A program made the translations under genes and the position numbers. Shown here piece after piece: positions 1 to 9,400 of a DNA stretch of 36,242 bases. The stretch covers positions 50,663 through 86,904 of the forward strand of contig NW_020170539.1 of NCBI RefSeq assembly GCF_000524195.1, read 5' to 3'. The notes beneath the pieces were generated by a model, which worked only from the letters and a program-made list of their open reading frames with translations, was not told where the DNA came from and made no database searches. This stretch comes from Echinococcus granulosus (Eukaryota > Platyhelminthes > Cestoda > Cyclophyllidea > Taeniidae). Positions within the stretch are counted from its first letter, which is position 1. The number at the start of each line of letters is the position of its first letter.

Positions 1-579
1 CCGATTTGAAAGTGGCACAGACTTATGCATCAGGGAATGGTGGCATAATTTTTTGCGACGTTAAGGTCACACCAGAGTTGTTGGACTTATAATAGGCAGA
101 ACTAAGATGATTTTAGGGAGTGGTTTCTGCCTTTGTCATTTTTTCTTTAACACAACCTTTTGATGTGGATTAACAATTTAAAAGAGCTAAGAATGAATAG
201 TGTTGATTATTTTATTTTATATATTTTACCAGCAAAGCCATTTTCCAATCTAACTTTTGATCTAAAAGGTAAGATTTGACAGGGTGTCTTGGGGCGTGAA
301 GAAACTGAGGAGAGAATGCCCTACCATGACCTTTGAAAACCAAAAGTGGAGTAACTGAATCACCTTAATGTGTTGCAAGGATCTACCAAACAGATCTTCA
401 ATCTTTTTAATGAGACATGACTGACCTAGAACCTAAAAGCTCGCCTTCCATGTTCCCATGAAAATTGCATACAAATAGATGAGAAGATCTCCAGTCTATG
501 TTTAACTCATTATAGGTAAAAAATGTTCGTTAATTGGTCGCTCTGCTCTTTCATTTTTTAAAAAGGCGCCTTTAACAAG

Positions 580-1018
580 TTTTTGTTTCTTTGTTCCGCC
601 TTAATTAGTCTTATGGTTGCCTCCGGTTACACAATGGAGGGCGTTGCTTTACTACTTGGTATGACTTTCATCGCGATCAATGTTTACGTCTGTATAAACT
701 TGACCCACGGTAGGTTACCAAGAGAACTGCAAGCTACCCCTGACATCCTCCCCGAACCTCACGGCGTACGTTCAGCGCGGAGTGCAGAAAACAAACTTAC
801 TACTTTTAAAGCTTAAGTAGCAACAATATTTAAGAAACTTTTTGACTCTTTAGCCCTACTCTTCCGCTGAGAATTCGGCAGTGAGTGGACCACCGGATTA
901 TGAAACGGCTTGTAGAGAACCGCAGCCTATTCCCAATGACGATATGATTGCCTATCAACCACCTTCAACGAGTCCTCCACCTCTTGCAACGTTGACTTCA
1001 AACAATACTCCACCGTGA
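580..1018 (+). CDS. 3' end of a small multi-pass membrane protein gene with PPxY tail (partial)
   Basis: I do not recognise the family. Two coding exons are visible, 580..765 and 854..1018, joined by an 88-bp GT-AG intron (donor gtacgt at 766, acceptor ctctttag ending at 853) that keeps phase 0. The first exon encodes about 40 mostly hydrophobic residues (FLFLCSALISLMVASGY, then VALLLGMTFIAINVYVCI), which looks like two adjacent membrane segments. It is followed by a soluble tail of about 75 residues rich in Pro, Ser and Thr that contains PPDYETA, a PPxY motif of the kind bound by WW domains of NEDD4-type ubiquitin ligases, plus YQPPSTSPPP. The stop is TGA at 1016-1018. Upstream exons lie left of the window or were not found. 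The start of the first exon is uncertain: the AG at 608 would also fit, with a different incoming phase. The layout suggests the last two helices and cytoplasmic tail of a four-helix protein; this is inference. Confidence 0.55.
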
Positions 1019-1486
1019 GGACACAAACGAATTGGCAATGTGGCATTTGTAGACGCTTGCTTTGCTTAAGACTCCTTTCCGCATCCAACTGGATTTCGGT
1101 AGTCTGTTATGGTACTTGTTGCATTATTCTGGACTTATTCACGGGTACTTCCGTTTTGAGCGTGTAAAGTGCATCTAATAAATCCAAATTTGTGCAAATA
1201 GTAAAAAGCGGCTCGTCACTCTGTTGACACCTCAAGCCAATGGATTACTGGTCGCAGAGAGCCGAAGGCGATTGGATAAAACCTAATCACAGAAAAATGT
1301 TCTTAAAATTCTATGGCAAGTGTTTCTTTGTAATCCTGAACACAGTATGTTCCACGTTGAAGTTATTCGGTTGGCTGTTTGATTTTCTGCATTTGTTTCT
1401 CTACGCGCATTACCTCAGGGATGCAACTTGTTTCTAATCCATTTCACTTGGCTGGAACTCTAATGGTGCCCAAATGCCACTCTCAC
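1019..1486. other. Intergenic stretch and 3' UTR; no convincing gene
   Basis: After the stop of the PPxY-tail gene this holds its 3' UTR and AATAAA. A 65-codon plus-strand frame (1240-1437) has no homology I recognise, no splice context and an unremarkable composition, so I leave it out. Confidence 0.5.
1177..1182 (+). promoter_or_regulatory. Poly(A) signal AATAAA of the PPxY-tail gene
   Basis: A canonical AATAAA lies about 160 bases after the TGA at 1016-1018, on the same strand, so the upstream frame has an ordinary 3' UTR and end. Position and hexamer are seen directly; its use is inferred. Confidence 0.5.
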
Positions 1487-1719
1487 CTCCTTGCCACATC
1501 GAGATTGAGGTTTCGGGTACTTTCCTCGAGTGCGTTATCAATGGAAGTGTAGAGCCTGTGAGCTCGAAAGTCCGCATGACTTTGATGACCCCTTGGTTGC
1601 TGGTTTCCTTCCGTAGCGTCAAGGTGTAGCATTCCACCGCAGAAACGGCTCTGACCGCTGCTCCCCCTTCAAGGCCAGCTGTCACCGTCACCGGTACATA
1701 ATCATTTCTACTTGAGGAC
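1487..1719 (-). CDS. Possible internal exon, weakly arrestin-like
   Basis: The minus strand is open for about 300 bases here. Inside it are a plausible acceptor (pyrimidine-rich stretch then cacaag ending at 1720) and a good donor (gtgaga at 1486-1481). The exon between them enters needing one base and leaves in phase 1. The translation includes DYVPVTVTAGLEGG, then VSAVECYTLTLRKETSNQG and SRKVPETSISMWQG. The order of a VPVTV strand, a long strand with a basic segment and a VP-containing strand loosely resembles the C-terminal half of arrestin-domain (ARRDC) proteins, but I cannot align it firmly. No partner exon was identified on either side. A shorter open frame exists on the opposite strand, so even the strand is not certain. 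Confidence 0.25.
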
Positions 1720-2620
1720 GCTCTTGTGAACGTACAAAAGAATTGGGAGACCCATAGTCACCAGCTCTAGTCGAGAGTGCCGAAAAACACTCGCGAGGTA
1801 GGCAGAGATACTGACTTCACCCCACTTCAATGCGATCCATACTGTCGAAGTAAAAGCTCCTTGATCAAGATGAAGTACTCAAAGGTTAACAAGGTCTTGC
1901 GGCGAGTTCACGCCCTTCAACGGTCACCTGGATGCAGGAACCGATTTGGGATCAATGAAATGGTCAATCGAAAAGCTCAAACCGGCACATCACTGACGAC
2001 TCCACCAGTTTTGGACACGGTATTAACACCTGCCTGGGCAAGGAGAAGGGAAATTGTGCGACCGCGGCCCCAAAGAGGGATCCAAGGGAGCCCCTGAACT
2101 GCCTCTAGGTCAGGGCGCAAAATCAGTCCTGCTTCATGAACTGATGGTAACGAGCTTGGCGGTGCCGGAATCCAGACAAACCCTCCTGAACAAATTCCAA
2201 TCAATTCTCCTGCCTCCCTATCATGAAATATTCAACAAAGCAATTAACCAATTTAAAAGTGAATATCTGGTTGCAAATTGACTTTTTTATATACACAATA
2301 CACTCCAGTCAGCTAAAAAAAGAAAGCTACACTTGATTCCTTGAGGCCACTTTCACAGCAGAACTACGATATCTAAATGATGGCCTGAAAAATACCATCC
2401 CGACCACATTGAAACGATAAACAAATCAGAAGGCTCAAGGCAGATAAAGGGAAAGGGAAAGTAGAGGAGGAAGGAAATAGCAACGGGCCGATCTTGTCCG
2501 AGGTAGTGACCCAAATAACAGGGAAGAGGTGAGGGGTAAAAAGACAGCTTTACAATCGAGAAATCTGGTCAATTTGGCAAATTAATTCAACCGAGTGTCT
2601 CGACTCTGTCGGTATTGCTG
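1720..2620. other. Unassigned region downstream of FEM1
   Basis: Overlapping open frames of 75-106 codons run on both strands (plus 1777-2097 and 2054-2281; minus 1977-2204) over a more GC-rich patch. None has splice sites in matching phase or a recognisable motif. A short imperfect hairpin lies at about 1771-1795. The FEM1 3' UTR must start at 2620. No AATAAA is evident on the minus strand; the nearest variant is TATAAA (plus-strand tttata at 2286-2291), about 330 bases after the stop. Confidence 0.4.
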
Positions 2621-3496
2621 TTATCGTTGTTGGCAGTGGTGGTGCAGCCGTACAAAGTCGATGAGGTGGCCAGGCAGTCGATGATACAGGGAGCGAGGCA
2701 GAGCACGTGCCGCCAGACACTGGAGGTTTACATGCCGCAGCGGTCGGAGACCTGATAGCGCCAGTACCCGAGCGCACGCCCGTCCCCAAGGCCACGTTGT
2801 CGTGTTGTTGCGCGTCGTCCCGACCACAGCCGTCCCTGGACAGGCGCCGGCAGACCTAGCGAAGCGAAGAGCGGAGGTTGTGACCGAGGAGAGGGAGGAG
2901 GAAGAGGGGGAGTTAGCAGCGAAGGATGCTATAATAACAGCAGCGGAGACAGCGGCAGATCTTAGAGCGGAGGTATTAGCTGACAAAGGACTGGTAGAAA
3001 TGATGTTCACTCCGACATAAGCATCATCAGTTGCAGTGGTAGCGGGGGCAGCAGAAGCAGCAACATCAGTGGTGGGTCTGGGAGGGGAGGAAGTAGAGGC
3101 AATGGACCTAGTTGAAGTAGAGGGGGAGGAGTCGACGTCCATTGCTTCAACCCGGTCGCAGACGGCTCCTTCTTTCTCCACTACCGCATCTTCACCAAAG
3201 GGCGGGGGCATAACAGCGGCGTCAAAATGAGCCCCACAATCCAGAACGAGGGTGGCAACCAACTCGGCCTTCTGAGACTCGGAGAGAGTGTGAGAAGCAA
3301 GGATGCGACCGATCGGACGATAGCCGCAGGCGTCTTTGGCGTCAGGGTCGGCGCCTAGAGCGGTGAGGAGACGGAGGAGGTCCGCGTGTGGCAGCGGTAA
3401 AAGATCGCAACGCACCAAGCGCGAACACGACGCTGCCATGTGCAACGGACTTGCGCCTTCGTGAACACGTGGATCTAGTCTCACCAGTCTATTCAC
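2621..3496 (-). CDS. FEM1: FEM1 exon 13 (last ankyrin repeats, Ala/Ser/Thr insertion, VHL box, stop)
   Basis: 291 codons then TAA at 2623-2621. Starts VNRLVRLDPRVHEGASPLHM, aligning with the LDPRTREG...LLHLAV block of FEM1B. After GAHFDA comes about 160 residues of Ala/Ser/Thr-rich low-complexity sequence. The protein ends with NLQCLAARALPRSLYHRLPG and HLIDFVRLH, matching the VHL box. Two shorter plus-strand frames lie antisense and are shadows. Confidence 0.95.
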   Translation of the reverse strand: MNRLVRLDPRVHEGASPLHMAASCSRLVRCDLLPLPHADLLRLLTALGADPDAKDACGYRPIGRILASHTLSESQKAELVATLVLDCGAHFDAAVMPPPFGEDAVVEKEGAVCDRVEAMDVDSSPSTSTRSIASTSSPPRPTTDVAASAAPATTATDDAYVGVNIISTSPLSANTSALRSAAVSAAVIIASFAANSPSSSSLSSVTTSALRFARSAGACPGTAVVGTTRNNTTTWPWGRACARVLALSGLRPLRHVNLQCLAARALPRSLYHRLPGHLIDFVRLHHHCQQR

Positions 3497-6400
3497 CTGT
3501 ACATAAAGCATTTAAAATGTCCTTTCTGGTTCACGCTATTGTAGCATCATAGCCTGGGGGCATGCTCGTTATAAAAGTAGATTTGCGAAACTGGTAGCTT
3601 GGACGACATGATCAGGTTTATAGAAAACTCACACGAACATGGCAATCCAGTGAGCAATGAAACCGGGTCGTAAAGAAGTCAAATGTGTGATTAAAAAAAC
3701 TACACCCTTCATCTACATGCTGCCTCTTTCTCTTCCTTTTTGTAAACGCTGTAAACTTTGGAGTGTAGCTTCACTTAACGCGTACGCACCTGTCGGAAGA
3801 AGCGTTTCAACAATGCAGGAGTCATTTTGCTGCGCATCTCAGCGTGTTCCGATTCCGAAGGCACGAAGATGTTCCACGCAGTGGACGTAGGCAACTCTTC
3901 CAAGGCCTCCATGGCGTCAGGCATTGCGGTGGTTGCTTCTGTGGGGGTCTCCAGCAGCGGAAAGGTGCCTGAGAAGATGGGTGCCCGTGTTGGTACGGCT
4001 ATCCCGTTTAGGGCGTGACGGAACACCTCCAGCCGTTGGCGGTGCAACGGTGGGGGACGCGCTTCAGGCGGGCAGAAGTAGTAAGCAAGAAGGGCGATGA
4101 AGTGCAGGCAGAGGCGTACGTGACGATGCAGATTCATCGCCTCTTTATCTGCGCTCGTATACGCCCATGGCATGCGCCCATGCCAGTGCGGATAGGAGTA
4201 CTCCATACCCCTAAAATTAAAATCACTCAAATTGGACTTAATTAGACATTTTTAAGCAGAAAAAACATCGGACAAGTCTACTATGGAGGGATTCGCAATC
4301 TACGAAATATGGTCGTGTTCCATGGGTGTGCATTTCAGTGACTGTGCCCGCCACTATGGTTACCAGGCTCTGCCACAGCAGTCATTTCCATATGTAGGAG
4401 AATGAATGATACTTGACACGTAATCAACGCACAACCTCCCGTTGCGAATTCGCACAAGAAACAAATTTTTAATGACAACAACGGACACAATCCCTTATGA
4501 ACGAGTAAATTTTTGGGTAGTTAACACACGTCAAGTAGAGTGCGGTCCTCCGCCCCTCCTGTGACGTGCGCAGAATGGCTAAATGCTGAAATGAATTGAA
4601 AGCACATTTGAATGGACAGGACCAGGACTTCATGGAACTGAATTCGGTCGCACCATTGGCCTTCAAAAGCAAGACGATGAAAAGAGGACCCACTCCCTAA
4701 AACTATCTCTTTTCTCCACTTTACGAGCTAGGGAGGTTGCACTTTGGCTTAAACAGCCGTTCCTGTTAACTCTTGCTTAGATTCTGAAAAAAAGGATGCA
4801 CGACCACTTTCTCCACAGTAGAATAAAATACACAGCTTCCACCTCACCTCTCAATGTTGTCAATAGCAAGTTCAATGGAGTCGACGATGAGGGAGGGCTG
4901 CAAGCGGACAGCACGGAGGCCAGAGTATCGATTGGAGAGGACAATGTTGTAGAGCTCCGCGAAGGCCAAGAAGGAGGATTGCGAGACGTAGGAGAGGGGT
5001 TCAAGAAAGACACGCTGCAGTTCAATGGCGTAGCGCCAAAATGCAAGGCACTGAGGAATTGCTCCCGTGTCCGCGTATGTCGCTCCACGGTAGCTATTGG
5101 GTTGTAAAGGCTCACCTAGCTTAAAGAGTCGACATTTCGGCTCCTTCAACCTTAATAATCTTTACTACTTTATTGTTGAGATGCATCAACAAGACGAGTG
5201 ATTCACGTTTGCCTTTAAAACGAGTGACTGGCAGGGATGTTTGATGAACAATGCGGCTAAAAAGCGCTTCTAAAACCCCAGGAACAGAACAAAACGGTGT
5301 CAAGCACTCATCAAGAATCGCCTATTCAAAACTTGTACGCTCTGCCAGCGGTCCACAAGCAGCAAGCTAGTTTAACGCCATCGCCTCACCGTAGAAAGTA
5401 GATGGTGTCGGGGTGATCAGGACCTAAAATCCGCAATCGAATGAGTAAAGGCTGCAAAGGCAGCGCGTAGGCATCCTGAGTGACGTGCTTTAGCTCCACA
5501 AAATTGGCGAACTCGCGGACTAATCCGAAGGCAGTTAGGCTGTACCGCCGCAACCGCGTAATCAACAAAGGCTCCGGTTGGGATGCCGCTGCTTCAGATT
5601 GAAGCTTCTCCTCCGCTGCCTCAAAAATCTCGCATGGGTCGACTGTACCACGCGAAATCGCCTCCTACAAATGATTCCTACCTCATTATTTGTCGGCAGA
5701 AATGACATTTCGTCATCATTAGAGAATGGATTAAAGGTCTTTTATTAATAAAATGAAGCGAATCAGGGAAATAATAACATACTTCGGAAACAGAGAAGTA
5801 ACGGAGCCTATATGCCTCATCGGATGCGGTGGGTGACTGGGGCTGAGACGTAACATCACCTAGAAATAAGCAAGAAATTTAGAGAAATACCAAAGTTAGT
5901 AGTATGGAGGTAACTTTAGGAAATTTGTCTCTTAACTTGGTCCGATTTCTGCGATTTGATTTAACTTCCTCGAGCATTTGAAATGACGCAGCGAGATCAT
6001 CCCAGTAAACTATTTCAAGGTAAAGATGGAAAGCTTAGGCCAATCCAAGAAAAGCGACTTCTACCTCTGACATTAAAAAGGCCTACGCAAACGCTTCTCC
6101 ATGGTTAGGTGGTGGCTGAGGTAAAACAGGAATGTATCTTTCGAATTCGAAAGTGCGCTCAACTTTTACAAAACCTTACAGAAATTATGGGGAAAATGCA
6201 GACCTTCAGACCAATTTCGGCGGACCAATGAGGAGTCAAAGATGGCACACTTTTTAGCAACGTAAAGAAGAACTTCTGTGGAGGTTCAGCCAAAATGATG
6301 CAAAACGACAGGATATTCACAGGACGTATACAATTGTCGTTTTACACATGACTCCTCCACCATAAAAAAGTTTACACAAATAACCTTTAGTATTTTCGGT

Positions 6401-9400
6401 GGGAAAGTTCTTTTACTGGTGAAAAGTTGACCTACTTACTCTGTTCCCCTTCAAGCGGCCGACGAATGTGACGCGAAGAATGGGGATAAAAGTCAGGCTC
6501 CACACCAAGCACAGCATCAACAGCCGATCTGAGCTGTTGTTCCGGTGACTTCAAGCCATTACTTGTCCAATTCGCACACAAAGATGGGTCGGATTTGTAG
6601 AGGGCAAGCAGATGTTCATACTGCCGCGCTAATACGTTAGCCCGTGCAGCATGTCTAAATAAAAATGATTCTTCGTTAGAATAATGTTAGTAAGACAGGT
6701 CGGTTGAAAGCCAATAGCTAAAGATCAATTTGTCACTACAACCTAAGAAGTTCCGTGGTAGGCAACTAGGCTATGCTACTGATAGGCAATGAGTAGAAAC
6801 AACCCACTTTTGAGCCCAAATAGGATCCGCGGTAATGGTTGAGGGCAGCGGTGGAGGAGGTCTCTTAAGAACTTCAGCGCTGATTTCATTTGCCCTAACA
6901 TTATAACACCCCCTTCCCCTCTTCTTCTTTGCCATCTCCAAAGCGACAGCGTTGTACGCGGTGGCTTGAATGAGGCTCCAAGCGTAGTGGTTACGAGCGC
7001 CCTCCTCCACGGGAGGGAGGCGTTTGGTGTAGCCGAAGTGCGATCGTCGCAGGCACATTGCATACCGCCACTCAATGACTGCATCTTGCACTCTGGACTG
7101 TCTGTTTGATGAGAAGGGAAAGTGCAGACTTCTTAAAAACTTCAAGTGGTAGATAGTAACTGAGGCAGAAGATCGACTCACTGCTTTCTTACCTCGTCAC
7201 GTAACACTACCTGAATAAGGAAATCATCTGGTGCAAAATGTCTTAGCAAAAGATTCTTTAGAAGTGTATTGATCTAGAGTCAGAAAATTTTCGATGTTGA
7301 GAGGAGGAACCACTGCTTAAAATAGGACCATAGGTGACAACCTGTCATAGAGAGAAGCACCCAGGAGCTCGTGTGCGGCAGCTTGTTCCTCGACTGGGAC
7401 AACGAATTCACCAGAAGGCGACCGCAATTCCGACAGATATTCTACAATCTGAAGACCGCAAATGTGAGCTTAAGCCATACAATGGGGTAGGAAAAGCATT
7501 AGCTACTTATTTGCAAATAAGTATGAGCGGGGTGCTGACCGATTAGCATATTATATTGAACGTACTTTAGGGAAGGTTTTTGAGAAAAAAAGTAAACCTT
7601 TTTGTAAGCAGAATTAGCGCCTGAGATAATAGGCGTCTGACCGTATTCGTCAGGCCGCATTAAAGCCCCGTAGCGAAGCAGGAGGATAAGACTACGCAGG
7701 TTACCGCTTTCCGCGCAATCGTGCAGAGCCGTGTTGCCTAGGCAAGAGATTGACCAGAACTGATTACTACTTTGCTTTTCTATTAGAAAGAAAGGATATA
7801 AAAAAATCGTCCGCAAAACAAGTGGCACTGAAATGGCCCTCACGAGTACACTAGATGAAACGCGACGCACCTTTGGCCGATCGCCGATTGACGCGAGCCC
7901 CTCTGGAAAGAAGGTATTTGACAATGTTTTCGTGCCCACGGAAACAGGCGATCATGAGGCACGTGTGCTCGTGCCGATTGGGTGTCTCGACATTGGCGCC
8001 TTGCTCCACGAGGTAGCGTACAACCTACGGGGAAAGGAAATAATCACGAGCCGTTGATTGGTATACCCAAGGCCGATTTGCATTCCACCTTCCGTCTGCA
8101 GTCGTCGATAATGCAGTTGAACTAATTTGACCACAGAACCTGGCAACTTTCATTCCATGTAGACAGGTGAATGGCACTAGTTCCAATTGTTATTTAAATT
8201 GCAACAAAACGTCGCTTAACTCAAATGCGCAGTTGCTCGTGACTCGCCTTTCAGGCCAGTGACACATTTCTGGTATCACAGCTCTTCTACTCCAAACGCG
8301 TGATGTCTAAAATGGTTTCTTTTTGGTGAAAACTCAAGCGCTGCATTAGTGGCAGTGGTGAGGAAATTCAGAGCAAAAGAATAACAATCCCCAATCTGCT
8401 CTCTCTGCTGGAAGAATCTACAAAGACCTCGCCTAGGACTAACAAAATTGACTCGACCCACGGCATCTAATTCAATCGAGTAATAAAATGAGTCTTTATT
8501 TGAGCAGACATTGAAGGTTCACAGAAGTTTTGGAAAATGACCGCCATCTAGAGACCTTATGCAAGAGTAGCTTGAGAGAGGACGTCTTTGTAATTTAATA
8601 AGTAAGCGACGAGCAGAAATTAGAATGGAAAATACATTCACTTGGGGACACTGTTTAGTTTTGAGCAATGCAATTTGACTAAATCTCTAAGACGAAATTC
8701 GTGAAAGGGATGAAATCAACCAGATGCAAACGGTCCTTGAAAATGCATGCCCTTTAACCCTGAACAAAGATATGCGTGACCAATTCTTTCCTCTCGAAGT
8801 GGTCACTCAAATACCCCGGACTACCAGCTGACGATTGAAGTCGAGGAATGACAACACTCAGGAGGGGAGGGGAAGTGAGGCATGCAACACAACCTACGCA
8901 ACGGTGGCGTGAGATTGTTTCACTCAACTCTCAACCATGCATACGTTATTAATGAATCTCCCCCCAAACCCGTACGCTTCGTAACGCCTTCATGAATAAC
9001 TTGAATGCCGACGTAAACGAGAGCCAAATAGGAAGCGGTGGCCAGTCAAATTGAGGTCAGATTTTACCCTCTCTTCTCATTCGCCTTTCAACGAAGTGCA
9101 CTCAAATAGGATGAGATTTGGCTCACGATTTGGAAAAAAGTCCCATCACCACAAAGTAAGGTTATGGTAGTTTTAGTTCGTGTTGATCAGACTATCACGC
9201 AGATTGAAACGAAAAAAAACGCACAGAACTCGGGGGCCACGTGCTGAACTAAAGAAGCTCGGAATAAACAAATGCATAAACACTACCGGATATTTGACAC
9301 AGAGATGGCTTTTTCCATTCAAAATTAACTCACCCCACTTTCCGAACGCCGTATTACCTTGCAGATTGGGGTCACGAAACAATAACCACTTTTATTACGC

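Noticed and set aside
1240..1437. 65-codon plus-strand frame with hydrophobic C-terminus
   Set aside because: It lies after the poly(A) signal of the preceding gene and has no promoter, splice or homology support.
2802..3230. Two plus-strand open frames (72 and 64 codons) and a second minus-strand frame
   Set aside because: They overlap FEM1 exon 13, whose frame is fixed by homology; the Glu-rich look is the complement of Ser/Ala codons.
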